Of a stretch of DNA of 45,471 nucleotides, positions 1 through 9,019 are shown one piece after another. The notes beneath the pieces are model-generated. The model was not told the DNA's origin and made no database searches. It worked only from the letters and a program-made list of their open reading frames with translations. This DNA is from a virus: positions 1 through 45,471 of IMG/VR virus record IMGVR_UViG_3300025656_000004; one strand, 5' to 3'. A program made the position numbers and the translations under genes. Each line of letters starts with the position of its first letter. Within the stretch, counting starts at the first letter, position 1.

Positions 1-72
1 ATTCTTGATAACAAAGATAGTCCCTGTTGTTACCATTCCTACCAGTGTCAAGATTATGTCTGAATATTCCAT
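1..72 (-). CDS. Small membrane protein, cut by the left edge
   Basis: Starts at ATG 72-70 after a good ribosome binding site (GAAGGAACT), 52 bases after the stop of the last tail gene. The 24 visible residues begin MEYSDIILTLVGMVTTG and form one hydrophobic helix followed by a Lys-Asn end. If the molecule is circular, reading on into the right end adds Ser-Thr and a TAG stop, giving 26 residues. The protein is unrecognised. Its place at the end of the late operon beside two other tiny membrane ORFs would suit a holin- or lysis-type role, but that is inference. Confidence 0.5.
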   Translation of the reverse strand, partial: MEYSDIILTLVGMVTTGTIFVIKN

Positions 73-123
73 AGTTCCTTCAAGTTTATTTAATGAGTGC
101 GGGGCATTTCACCCCTACTTGTT

Positions 124-819
124 TTATACTGCTTTAACTTCGGCAGGTGTAGCATCAACTACAGCCTGTGCTTCTGCTCTTTCAAGGTTATCCTGAGTAA
201 TTTCAGGGTTCTCGATAATAGTAGTTACAGGCTCTGCATCAATATCTTCAGGGTATGTTGTAACTTCTACTGTAGCCTCTAAAGGCTCAATAGCAGTCTG
301 AACAATAACCTCTTCCTGAATGAATGTAGGCTCGCCATCAGTTAGCACAAGCATACCCTCAGCATCAACTACGTATTCTGTAGTGTCTTGCATCTCAGTA
401 AGTTCAGGTCTACCATCAGCTAATACATACGCCTCTAGTCTAGCTGTAGCTACTTTGTAGGCTTGTAGTTGCTCTGCGAATAACACCTTAGCAACTTCTT
501 CTTGCACCCAAGCAGGTACAGTAGCAATAGTTGTGCCACCTGTAATAGTCTTAGGGAATCTAGTCTTAACGTCTGCTATGTGAGCATCCCAAGTACCGTC
601 TGTTTGCATACCGAACTGTTCACCTGTAGGGGCATAGCCATCCACACCAGTTCTTAGTGCTACATAATCAGGTTCGATAACATCAGCACCTTCTACGATA
701 GTTAAGCCATTGACTTTAACGTCTTGTAGGAACTGTTGGTAATCTCTGTTGCCTTCAGCTTGTGGGATAGAAGCATTATCAGATAATCTTTGGATTGAGT
801 CTTTGTTTAGTTTATACAT
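124..819 (-). CDS. Tail-fibre-associated protein with IPQAEGNRDYQQFL motif
   Basis: A protein of 231 residues. Its first 40 residues hold SDNASIPQAEGNRDYQQFL, a form of the 'IP-x-(4)-NRDYQ-x-(2)-L' motif common near the N-terminus of phage tail-fibre accessory proteins. The middle (about 80-130) is helical and the last 90 residues are very acidic and rich in E, V, T and P, probably disordered. It is the last large gene of the late operon and follows the tail fibre gene by 12 bases. A role as fibre chaperone or fibre cap is inferred from motif and position; no enzyme motif is seen. Confidence 0.55.
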   Translation of the reverse strand: MYKLNKDSIQRLSDNASIPQAEGNRDYQQFLQDVKVNGLTIVEGADVIEPDYVALRTGVDGYAPTGEQFGMQTDGTWDAHIADVKTRFPKTITGGTTIATVPAWVQEEVAKVLFAEQLQAYKVATARLEAYVLADGRPELTEMQDTTEYVVDAEGMLVLTDGEPTFIQEEVIVQTAIEPLEATVEVTTYPEDIDAEPVTTIIENPEITQDNLERAEAQAVVDATPAEVKAV

Positions 820-831
820 AATAATCTCCTG

Positions 832-1818
832 TTAAAGTTCTGCGTCTGCTAGTATATCCCCACCTAACCCACGTGACGCGCAGGGTCTAAAAGCAGTTAA
901 CCCTGTAAAATTAGCCATAGTTACAAAAGCCCCTCTAGTTGTAGGCGAATATATAATTATGTTGTTCCCCGACTGAGTGTAGTTATTAGCCACATCGTTA
1001 ATAGAAAACGGGGAATCTTGTGCAAGTGACGGGGCTGTCCGCATTTCTACATCAAACCAGATGTAGCCCTCAACACCATTACCTGCGTTATTGCACATTC
1101 CTATAAAGTTCTTTGACCTTGTAAAATACCTCTGACAAAGTGCCAGTTCCTCACCATAACTACGGTGTTCAAAGTCTGTGGCTACTGAGCCTAGTTCTAG
1201 TTGGAAGTTGGTGAACTCTATGAAACTACCAACAACCGCCCCAGTGGTAGTCCATACCTCAGTACGCATTAAGGTGGTGCTTGTAGAGCAGGTGTGTGAT
1301 ACGGTTAGTTTTTCCCAACCTCCTCCTCCAGTATGTGGACTGCTATGAGTTTGACTGACACCATCATATATACCAACGCTAGCACCTGCTTTATTACTCT
1401 TTACCCACACAGATAAAGTAACTGTTTGCCCTTTAAGTTTTGCAAAATCTTCAACAAACTGCTGAGTTGCAGAGTAACCCGTTGCGGTCATAGTCTGTAA
1501 CAAGGTATTAACATATTTGCCATCAACCAACTGACTTATCTTATGGGTATAAGTAAATGCACCACCTAATACAGTTTTAAATCTATCAAGATAGTATGTA
1601 CTCCCAGAGGCTGTTGTTGCAGTAGTGTAATCACCACGCTGACTAACTTGAAAATCACCATTAATAATCAGGTTCTTTCTACCTGCACCGATAAGGCTTC
1701 TTACTTCCTGAGCGGTTTCAGCTTGTAGTATCTCATTACCTTTTAGACCTTTGTTAGTCTCCAGTTCATTCAGCTTCTCACGAAGATTGATTGGTTCTTT
1801 AGTTACTTGGATAGTCAT
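832..1818 (-). CDS. Tail fibre / carbohydrate-binding-like protein
   Basis: A protein of 328 residues. Residues 1-45 look like a short fibre linker. They are followed by RKNLIINGDFQVSQRG, a signature shared by many phage tail fibre proteins and followed by a beta-rich jelly-roll domain (about 50-215) of carbohydrate-binding type ending in FTNFQLELGSVATDFEHRSYGEEL. The C-terminal 100 residues are a second beta domain. It likely forms a distal fibre or receptor-binding tip. The ATG overlaps the end of the HNH-like gene by four bases (ATGA), so the two are translationally coupled. Receptor binding is inferred from the family and position. Confidence 0.7.
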   Translation of the reverse strand: MTIQVTKEPINLREKLNELETNKGLKGNEILQAETAQEVRSLIGAGRKNLIINGDFQVSQRGDYTTATTASGSTYYLDRFKTVLGGAFTYTHKISQLVDGKYVNTLLQTMTATGYSATQQFVEDFAKLKGQTVTLSVWVKSNKAGASVGIYDGVSQTHSSPHTGGGGWEKLTVSHTCSTSTTLMRTEVWTTTGAVVGSFIEFTNFQLELGSVATDFEHRSYGEELALCQRYFTRSKNFIGMCNNAGNGVEGYIWFDVEMRTAPSLAQDSPFSINDVANNYTQSGNNIIIYSPTTRGAFVTMANFTGLTAFRPCASRGLGGDILADAEL

Positions 1819-2453
1819 AAGGTTACTCCTTTAAAATTAACGGGGCGTGTAACAGCATCTACTATATCCCACCCTCGCGCTATTCTACGTTTAATTGTGT
1901 TTATACCACACCCTAGGCGTTTAGCCCAGTCTGTAATTATCATAGATTCGTTGCCAACTTTAATCCAGATATTGTTACTCTTGTTTCTACGTTGAGTAGC
2001 GTCATTAGCCCACCTACAATTAGATGGCTCATAGTTGCCATTATTATTTACCCTGTCAATAGATTCACCTTTCTTAGGCTCACCCATATCTTCAAGGAAG
2101 TTTTCAAAGGACAACCACCTTTTACATACTGAGATTCCTCTACCACCATATCTAGCATAACGATTATTACTAGGTAATGAGCATCTGTTAATCATTCCTG
2201 ACCAAGTATTGTAGACACTAGTACCTTTCATACCGTGAGTAGTAGCATTAGCGGTAGAAACCTCTTTACGTAAACAACCACACGAGGATGTATTGCCATT
2301 TTTAAGCGCACTACCTACTCCTACATATTCATTGCCACAAGTACATTTACATAACCATTGTGGTCTAGGTCTAGCGTGCTGTGAGTATCCTGCGAAAGCA
2401 GTAACAGTCAGTCTGCCATATTTATTGCCAACTATATCTGATACTGTCTTCAC
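1815..2453 (-). CDS. HNH/AP2-type homing endonuclease-like protein
   Basis: A protein of 212 residues with a GTG start that overlaps the preceding fibre gene's stop by one base (TAGTG). Residues 1-65 carry a four-Cys knuckle (CKCTCGN ... SCGCL). Residues 75-160 have the set MINRC, YGGRGISVCKRW, F-x-F-x-x-DMG, SIDRVNNNGNY, NCRWAN, typical of phage HNH-like proteins of free-standing homing endonuclease type. The C-terminal 50 residues contain a likely helix-turn-helix (WAKRLGCGINTIKRRI). It probably nicks or cuts DNA at an intronless target. It is dispensable in appearance and sits between two fibre genes without breaking either. Confidence 0.75.
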   Translation of the reverse strand: MKTVSDIVGNKYGRLTVTAFAGYSQHARPRPQWLCKCTCGNEYVGVGSALKNGNTSSCGCLRKEVSTANATTHGMKGTSVYNTWSGMINRCSLPSNNRYARYGGRGISVCKRWLSFENFLEDMGEPKKGESIDRVNNNGNYEPSNCRWANDATQRRNKSNNIWIKVGNESMIITDWAKRLGCGINTIKRRIARGWDIVDAVTRPVNFKGVTL

Positions 2454-4957
2454 TATGCTTTCTCCGTAATGCGCATACCACCTTGTTGTGATACCTCTGT
2501 GAAATTACCATCTTCTTCGTCAACTCTTGACAAGCCTTTAAAGACAGACAGTCCGCCTGATGTAGCGACAACTAATTCAGAAGTTGAATCATCGTATGCC
2601 AGTGCTGTTACAGCGTCACTAGTGCCGTGTAGTACACACTTTCCGTTCTCTTGGAATAGAGGTTTCTCTGCTTCGTATATCTCTTTGATTTGAGCAGCTG
2701 TTGGAGCTGTAGCTGAGATGCGCCATAGGGCCATTTGCTGTGCAGGCCAAGCTGCAGTACCATTGTATGTACCAACACCTAATAGTAGTACGTCATTGCC
2801 GCCTATAGATGTAACGTCGTGAGTACTTACAGCACTCGCCCTTTGCTCGCCATTTATATACAAGAATAAAACCCCAGAAGCTCTAGTTGCAGTGATAAAA
2901 CTCCAACCAGCACCCGTAAGGGATTGAGGAGTATTGGCATCAGCAGCTCCGACAGTAAAGGATACAATACTGCCACTGGAGTATACTCTGATAGGGTTTC
3001 CTGACCCATAGGTTGGTATCCTATCAGTCTTATTAGCGAATACGTCATCCCCTGATAAAGGGCAATTCACCCAACCCATAATACTAAAATCACCAGTACC
3101 AAAGTCTAAATCAGCGTTGTAAGGCTGTTCAAGATAATTAGAGGTACTAAAGCCACTATAAGCTACAAGGTCTGCACCCGTTGCTACAGCAGTCTTAGTG
3201 ATTGTACCGTTGACTTGAAGACCGTTGCCGTTTACTGAGCGGTCTGCGTCTGCTAGTTTTAATGATAAGTTATCGAATGTGCCTATTAGACCAGTGCTCC
3301 ACGCTCCGATGTATGCTGTGTAAGTGCCAGCAAGAAGGTACGCAGTAAATGAAGCCGTTCCCTGAGTAGATAACACCCCAGTGTTGTCGTTAGTCGTTCC
3401 GTCAACACCAAAAAAGTATGTAGACGCTGATGTATTAACATCTACAGTTATTGTATACCAACCAGTGGCGAGAGTAAAAGATGTGCTTCTTATCTTTATG
3501 CCAGACTGCACGTTACTCGCTACAGCTCCACCACCACTAATAGTCCAACCAGCACCTTTAGTCCAACTAGTGTCACTAGCAAAGTCTCCATTAGTAACCA
3601 ACTCAGTACCAACTACATTAGTATCATCAGTATCAGATAGCCAAGCACCTTTAATATCACCAGTCATATATCCGCTGTTGTAGGTTGAGGTTATGTAGGC
3701 TACTGAGCCGTTGTCAGGGGTTGTTGTGTTCCTTAATAGTCGAGCTAGACCTGTATCACTTCCACCTAAAGTATCATCCGCATATATTATTCGCTGAGAC
3801 GCTAATACTGCACTAGGATATAAGTCTGGGTTACTCGCTACACGTGCTGTATAAAACTCAAGTGATGAACCTTTATCATATCCATTAGCACCAATCAATG
3901 TATCAATAGCAGGGATGGCGTGTACGTGTACGTAGCGACCTGTGTTGCTTACATTGTCCAAAGCAAATATTAAATTATCTTCAGGCGTGAAGTCAACTGA
4001 AGACGCAACTGTGTATATGGTAGTTGTTAAATCAACAACCGTACCATCATCCTTAATAACACTCACACCACCATCAGTAGCTACTGCAATAGTAGGAATG
4101 GGTAAGCCTGTTGCAGAGTCTATAGGAGCATTAGGTAGGACTGTCATTGCTACGTCGTTGATTGTACCATTAACAATCGTTTTGGAGCTATTAGATATAG
4201 TGTCTGCCATTCCGCTATTTCTAACAGCTACACCGCCCGCTAGGGAGTGTAAGCCATCTGTAGATATACGGTAGCAGGCATCATCAATAAAGCTCATATG
4301 CGGTAAACCGCCTGCGCCACGGGGGGTGCATAGCGTTCCGTTAAGCATCACTACAGCGTTAGGGCCACCCCAACCAGTTTGCCCTAAAGCATAAGTGCTG
4401 GGATAAGCACCGCCAGCATTAAACACCATCCACATATCCAAATCGGGTGTATCACCGTCATAAATAGTTACTTTACTAGACTCAGCAACAATCACAGCAA
4501 CACTAGGGAACTCTTTACGAGAACCACGAGTAGATGTGTTTAAAGTTTCATTGTACCAAGAGGTAGCCTGTGTGCGTTTTCTCCAAGCACCACCATCTGA
4601 GTCATTCGAGGTATCATAAATGAATACATCTACTGCGTTACCTGTGATGGCTGAGGCATTACTAATAGCGTCTAAACTTTCATCGTCACCTAAAGCAACG
4701 TCATTCAATATCTCAGCTGTCATACGTAGTTCTACACTCTCACCACTAGCATGAGCGCCTGATGTAGCATCACAAGTAAATGTAGTTCCACTGATAGCTG
4801 TTACTTTAACAACTTCAGAAGTTAGGGATACATAAGTCCAATCACTAGCGCCTAGTGTTGGGAATGTGGAAGCGGATGCTACATTGAAAGAGGTAGCGCC
4901 TGCCGAAGGACTATCTGTTAATGAAGTTACCGCATTGTTACTAAACTTAACAGCCAT
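2453..4957 (-). CDS. Large tail fibre protein with LamG-like lectin domain
   Basis: A protein of 834 residues. The N-terminal 90 residues (FSNNAVTSLTDSPSAGATSF onward) match the attachment region of many phage tail appendage proteins. Residues 200-440 have beta-propeller-like repeats (such as IAVATDGGVSVIKDDGTVVD). A beta-sandwich follows at about 445-570. A concanavalin/LamG-like domain lies at about 600-745 (FGTGDFSIMGWVN, FLYINGEQRASAV). The end returns to a propeller-like strand (ALAYDDSTSELVVATSGGLS). It is likely the main receptor-binding or side fibre. Spacing of 24 bases to the upstream gene includes the RBS AAGGAGGACAGCT. Confidence 0.75.
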   Translation of the reverse strand: MAVKFSNNAVTSLTDSPSAGATSFNVASASTFPTLGASDWTYVSLTSEVVKVTAISGTTFTCDATSGAHASGESVELRMTAEILNDVALGDDESLDAISNASAITGNAVDVFIYDTSNDSDGGAWRKRTQATSWYNETLNTSTRGSRKEFPSVAVIVAESSKVTIYDGDTPDLDMWMVFNAGGAYPSTYALGQTGWGGPNAVVMLNGTLCTPRGAGGLPHMSFIDDACYRISTDGLHSLAGGVAVRNSGMADTISNSSKTIVNGTINDVAMTVLPNAPIDSATGLPIPTIAVATDGGVSVIKDDGTVVDLTTTIYTVASSVDFTPEDNLIFALDNVSNTGRYVHVHAIPAIDTLIGANGYDKGSSLEFYTARVASNPDLYPSAVLASQRIIYADDTLGGSDTGLARLLRNTTTPDNGSVAYITSTYNSGYMTGDIKGAWLSDTDDTNVVGTELVTNGDFASDTSWTKGAGWTISGGGAVASNVQSGIKIRSTSFTLATGWYTITVDVNTSASTYFFGVDGTTNDNTGVLSTQGTASFTAYLLAGTYTAYIGAWSTGLIGTFDNLSLKLADADRSVNGNGLQVNGTITKTAVATGADLVAYSGFSTSNYLEQPYNADLDFGTGDFSIMGWVNCPLSGDDVFANKTDRIPTYGSGNPIRVYSSGSIVSFTVGAADANTPQSLTGAGWSFITATRASGVLFLYINGEQRASAVSTHDVTSIGGNDVLLLGVGTYNGTAAWPAQQMALWRISATAPTAAQIKEIYEAEKPLFQENGKCVLHGTSDAVTALAYDDSTSELVVATSGGLSVFKGLSRVDEEDGNFTEVSQQGGMRITEKA

Positions 4958-4981
4958 AGCTGTCCTCCTTGTATAGTGTTT

Positions 4982-5404
4982 TTACGAAACAGTAATAGTC
5001 CAAGTGATAGTCATAGAGTCTGCTGCGCCTTTGTTCACTACTGAAAATACAGTACGAGCAAGCATATCACCACCTGTTGAAGCATCAAAGATACCTGCTT
5101 CAGTAATAGCACCAGTACCGTCACCTGCTGCCCAAGTACAAGCATACTCAATAGTATTGTTTGTAACTGTTGTGCTTGTTAATGTATTTCTGTCTAGCTG
5201 AGTACCTAGCGCTGTATCGCCAGCTGCTGCTGCCGTTGTGCCTGTACCTACTGCCATGTGAGTCATTACTGTGTTAGCATTGTTCATACGGTCAGCAACC
5301 CATTCTTTACCTGCTGTTACTACAAGGTTATGTGTCTCTTGAACTACTTCGTTGTTTACTGCAATTGTTAAAGCACCTGTTAGTGCAAAGTTATCGTTAA
5401 TCAT
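4982..5404 (-). CDS. Tail fibre / baseplate-type structural protein
   Basis: A protein of 140 residues. It has the recognisable phage pattern MTHMAVGTGTTAAAAGDTALGTQLDR, then EAGIFDASTGGDMLARTVFSVV and a closing ITWTITV strand. This combination is common in short tail proteins that carry or cap side fibres. It is all-beta with no enzyme motif. It lies between the repeat-rich appendage protein and the large fibre, which supports a structural connector role (inferred). Confidence 0.6.
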   Translation of the reverse strand: MINDNFALTGALTIAVNNEVVQETHNLVVTAGKEWVADRMNNANTVMTHMAVGTGTTAAAAGDTALGTQLDRNTLTSTTVTNNTIEYACTWAAGDGTGAITEAGIFDASTGGDMLARTVFSVVNKGAADSMTITWTITVS

Positions 5405-5414
5405 GTCGTTTCTC

Positions 5415-7289
5415 CTAATTAAGTGACATTGTATTCAAAGGTCTCTGACCCACTAAACCACCGTAATAGTAATCTACTGTTACTTGGTCGGAAACCCCTA
5501 CTATATTACCTTTATTACCAAAGTAGTCTTTGTCAATCAAGGCGGAATCATCTAAAGCGAAACCATCTGTAAACGTTTTTTCTAATTGTAAACCATAAAC
5601 GTCTTCAAGTGTGGTTAAATTATTTAATCTTTTACTATGCACAAAGGCTGTTAGTTCGTTGAATGTTAATGACTCAGGTCGACCTAACTCCAAATCTGTA
5701 ACTACTCTATCACCACTTCCGTTTAATAAGCTTTCGTTTAGTCCTAAGCTGTTAAGTGGAGTGTTGAAGTCATCGTACAATGTGAACGTGTCAACAAGCG
5801 TTTTATTTAAGTGTACATCTCTAGTATCGCTTACTGAGTAGCTGTCAGAATACGCTCTTACATATCCAACCGTTCTACTAAAGTTATCACTAAAACCGAA
5901 GCTGTCTGTATATGCTCTATCGTATGATACGGTTCTACTGAATACATCGCTAAAGCTGAATATATTGCCTTTAGTGGAATCTACGTCTTTGTTTACTTGT
6001 GCTGAATCATCAAGCGCAAATCCATCACTCAAGCCTTTCATGATATTACGGATATAAGTATCACTAAAACCAATTGACTCGCTCTTAACTAATTCAGGTT
6101 GTAAAGTGTTTGTATCTGTTACTGTGTATGAATCTTCTACAGGGTGATTTAATATAAATCCTACTAATTCAACTAAAGCAATTCCGTCTGTTAAATCTTT
6201 ACTAGCCTCATAACTTAATACATCACTAAAGGTAAATACGTTTCCTTTGTTACCGAAGTAATCTTTGTCTACTTGTAGTGCGTCATCAAGCGTGAATGCG
6301 TCTGATATTGCCTTATTTAGCGTAGTTCTGTATGTATCTGATAAAGTGGTAGAGTCAGACTTATTTAAGCCTTGTAGGATAGATACTTCATCTAGCTGTG
6401 AAATGCTATCTGTTAATGCTTTTCCGAAGTTATTACCTAATAAATCACTGAAACCGAATATGTTACCTTTATTTCCTGTGAAGTCTTTATTGATTAGCGC
6501 TGAATCATCTAATGTGAACGCATCTTCTATACGTTTAACTAAACCCTTGGCATAAGTCTCAGCTAAACTGATATTTTCGAGCTTTCCTAGGTTTGAATAT
6601 ACTAGGATTTCGTCTGTTGCTGTAACTGTTTCGGTCTTAGAACTAGACACCTCTTTTGAGGTTGTATCAATAACACTAACTTCCTCAGAAGGTGCTTTAT
6701 CGAGAGCATACGAATTTGCATCAGTGACTGAGTAGCTATCAGTGAATGTTCTTACCCAATCTATAGCTAATGTTACTACGTCTGAAACTGTTACTCTTCT
6801 GTCATCTTCAGAGCCATCGTCATTAAGCTCGCCGGAGTTTAAAGTTCCTAGATTTAGTTGGTTTTTATTTGTGAAGTCTTTATGGTAAGTTAGCCCGATA
6901 ATATCAAGCATGAACGCAACATTACCCTTGTTACCATAGAAGTCTTTATCAATTTGACTTAGGTCATCTAGTGTAAAGGCATCAGTAAACGCTCTATTGA
7001 ATGTTACAACCTTTGCGAAACTCTCAACCAATGCCAATGTTTCAGGTGCGTTCTTAGCGTATGACCAGCCTACTACCTCATCAAGCGTTACTGTTTCTGA
7101 TAAGTTTTTCTCTACAAGACTGAACTGTACATCGCTCAGAGTAGCTACCTCATAGAACCACTGATTCTTACTATCAGGATTTACAAATGCTATAGCTTCT
7201 GCGTTGACGTTAGTCGTCTTAGCAGAAAGACTTATATGTTTTGTATCTGCTGATGCCCGAACAACTGTAATTGTCGCTCTGATAGCCAC
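5415..7289 (-). CDS. Repeat-rich tail appendage protein
   Basis: A protein of 624 residues built from at least five degenerate copies of a module of about 90-120 residues. Each copy is marked by D-A/G-F-A/T-LDD, I/V-N/DKD-(x)4-NKGN-I/V-x-x-x-SD. Copies begin near residues 98, 265, 334, 441 and 595. Shorter DSYSV-T/S-D units lie between them. The N-terminal 40 residues (residues IRATITVVRASADTKHISLS) differ and may attach to the tail. No catalytic motif is visible. The regular repeats suggest a long fibrous or beta-helical shaft on the tail tip. It starts one base after the preceding gene. Confidence 0.6.
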   Translation of the reverse strand: MAIRATITVVRASADTKHISLSAKTTNVNAEAIAFVNPDSKNQWFYEVATLSDVQFSLVEKNLSETVTLDEVVGWSYAKNAPETLALVESFAKVVTFNRAFTDAFTLDDLSQIDKDFYGNKGNVAFMLDIIGLTYHKDFTNKNQLNLGTLNSGELNDDGSEDDRRVTVSDVVTLAIDWVRTFTDSYSVTDANSYALDKAPSEEVSVIDTTSKEVSSSKTETVTATDEILVYSNLGKLENISLAETYAKGLVKRIEDAFTLDDSALINKDFTGNKGNIFGFSDLLGNNFGKALTDSISQLDEVSILQGLNKSDSTTLSDTYRTTLNKAISDAFTLDDALQVDKDYFGNKGNVFTFSDVLSYEASKDLTDGIALVELVGFILNHPVEDSYTVTDTNTLQPELVKSESIGFSDTYIRNIMKGLSDGFALDDSAQVNKDVDSTKGNIFSFSDVFSRTVSYDRAYTDSFGFSDNFSRTVGYVRAYSDSYSVSDTRDVHLNKTLVDTFTLYDDFNTPLNSLGLNESLLNGSGDRVVTDLELGRPESLTFNELTAFVHSKRLNNLTTLEDVYGLQLEKTFTDGFALDDSALIDKDYFGNKGNIVGVSDQVTVDYYYGGLVGQRPLNTMSLN

Positions 7290-7290
7290 T

Positions 7291-7671
7291 TTAGAATCCT
7301 GCTCTTACATCAAACTTCAATAGGTCAGGTACAGACATGAATTTACCATTAGAATACTCCAACTCAATCTCGCCTTCATAATCACCACTAATTGAGTCTA
7401 GGTCTGTTAAGCCCCAATTCATAATAACATGACCTTCTGTGTAAGGAGCTACCCTAGTACACCCAATCGTTGCTTTAAGTGTGGTTGAGCCTACCTCTCT
7501 AAACTTTAATCTGACTGCTGATACATTAGTAATATCAATCGGATTCCAAGTTGAAGGGTCTGTAATATCTAAGGTCTTTCCTACTTCGGCTAGGTTGCTA
7601 TCTCGTAGAGTAATATCTAACTCAGGTAGGTCGTCACCTGATACTAATTTAATTGTGTTGTAATATGCCAT
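7291..7671 (-). CDS. BppU-like baseplate protein N-terminal domain
   Basis: A protein of 126 residues. The pattern LVSGDDLPELDITLRDSN, STWNPIDIT, VRLKFREVGSTTLKATI, GDYEGEIELEYSNGK and DLLKFDVR is the usual layout of the BppU N-terminal domain (receptor-binding protein anchor) found as a stand-alone gene in many siphophages. The domain normally links fibres to the distal tail. It lies immediately before the repeat-rich appendage gene, which it may anchor (inferred from order). Confidence 0.7.
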   Translation of the reverse strand: MAYYNTIKLVSGDDLPELDITLRDSNLAEVGKTLDITDPSTWNPIDITNVSAVRLKFREVGSTTLKATIGCTRVAPYTEGHVIMNWGLTDLDSISGDYEGEIELEYSNGKFMSVPDLLKFDVRAGF

Positions 7672-7713
7672 GGTTGTATTCTACCTATAAAATTAATTAA
7701 TTGTCACTGTCTT

Positions 7714-7920
7714 CTAATTGTCTTCTTTTGAGATTTGCGGGTTTTGTTCTGCTTCCTCAGGTATTACCTTTACAGCTGTCATCTTATCTCGACTAACATT
7801 AAAATCACTGCACAACAAGTTTGGGTTATACACTACATCTTCTATAGTGTCAACAGCTATAACTTTATTACCTTGATCGTCTACAAAAGAAAACATAGGT
7901 CTTAACATTGATTCAATCAT
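7714..7920 (-). CDS. Small protein of the tail module, unknown
   Basis: A protein of 68 residues from ATG 7920. An upstream TTG at 7947 is possible, but the ATG is preferred because it lies eight bases inside the end of the previous gene and follows a GGGGCGG stretch. The sequence (MIESMLRPMFSFVDDQGNKV) ends in an acidic tail. There is no recognisable domain. Conserved position suggests a small tail-tip accessory protein. Confidence 0.5.
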   Translation of the reverse strand: MIESMLRPMFSFVDDQGNKVIAVDTIEDVVYNPNLLCSDFNVSRDKMTAVKVIPEEAEQNPQISKEDN

Positions 7921-9019
7921 AATCCGCCCCGTCAATGATATAAGCAAAAAATTGTGCGTCCATAGAACTCCAGTTTATGTGTGAGTTATAACCATAGTAA
8001 TCGCTGGATAACTGTGAAGGTGTATATGACGCATTCAAAGCACACGTATCAAATATACTATGTGTTACGTCAGTACCAAAACCTACTGACATAGGCGCTG
8101 TTGCGGCCCAATCCGCTCTAGTAGTCCCCGTAGGATAACTAGAAGTTTTAAAACCCCACACAAAACCGTCTGATGCTGTAGTTACAGTATTGTGAGCATA
8201 CAAGTGAAAAAAACTATAATAAGGCCAACTTCCAAATGTCATATAACCCCAAAAACCTTTGCCTTCAGGTTGATAAAATATAGCTGGCTTAGATATTCCT
8301 AAAGAACTCCAGGTAGCGCCGCCTGCTAATACCGCCGGTTGCTGTATAGTGTTATAAGAAGACGTAATAGCGTTCGTTCCAATAGTTGCTAAAGTGGCGC
8401 CACTAGCGCTATCTGATAATAAATCACCTGCGGCCCAATTTATTGCTGCGCTATCTCCGGCTACGGACAATATGTTTGTATATGTCTGTTGCATGTAAAC
8501 CGCGTTAGTGCCTTTAGTTTTATTATATATAGTGTCACCAACTGTAAAATTAAGTGCTTCGTTATTACTTACCCATACCCAAAGGAATCTCTTCTGTAAA
8601 AAATAACCTTGAATCTTTGCATGACCATAACCAGTGTCGTATGCTACTTCGTCGTCTGCTTTCTTAATATTGATGCCATAGCCACTTGTAGTTGACGTTG
8701 TTTGACCATCACTAAATAAGTATAACACGATATCGCTAAACGTCATAGCGCTACTACTATCTGGTATATATACGTACACATCGTAATGATTAGTAGATGT
8801 AGTGACAATTCTATTAATAGATGCTGCATAACCAATAGGTACGTGTAAAAAACACATTGGCTTTCCATCACAAATAACAGAAAACTTTAAAAAATCTCCA
8901 TAGTTACTGGTAACCCCTAATGCTGATTCAGTATATTTTCCTATGAATCTAGGTAACACTGTATCTGACCCTATGACTCGTTTACCATTAGAATTATCTA
9001 GTGCTATACCGTAAGGCAT
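7913..9019 (-). CDS. Tail tip / minor tail protein
   Basis: A protein of 368 residues, all-beta in appearance and rich in Ser, Thr and Tyr. It begins MPYGIALDNSNGKRVIGSD, a start seen in minor tail proteins located just after the gpJ-like hub in marine phages (family recall only). There is no signal peptide or enzyme motif. Its start codon overlaps the preceding gene's stop. It probably forms part of the tip complex; exact role is unknown. Confidence 0.5.
   Translation of the reverse strand: MPYGIALDNSNGKRVIGSDTVLPRFIGKYTESALGVTSNYGDFLKFSVICDGKPMCFLHVPIGYAASINRIVTTSTNHYDVYVYIPDSSSAMTFSDIVLYLFSDGQTTSTTSGYGINIKKADDEVAYDTGYGHAKIQGYFLQKRFLWVWVSNNEALNFTVGDTIYNKTKGTNAVYMQQTYTNILSVAGDSAAINWAAGDLLSDSASGATLATIGTNAITSSYNTIQQPAVLAGGATWSSLGISKPAIFYQPEGKGFWGYMTFGSWPYYSFFHLYAHNTVTTASDGFVWGFKTSSYPTGTTRADWAATAPMSVGFGTDVTHSIFDTCALNASYTPSQLSSDYYGYNSHINWSSMDAQFFAYIIDGADYD

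Noticed and set aside
1-282. Plus-strand frames at the left edge
   Set aside because: Antisense to the tail accessory gene and the left-edge membrane ORF, no RBS.
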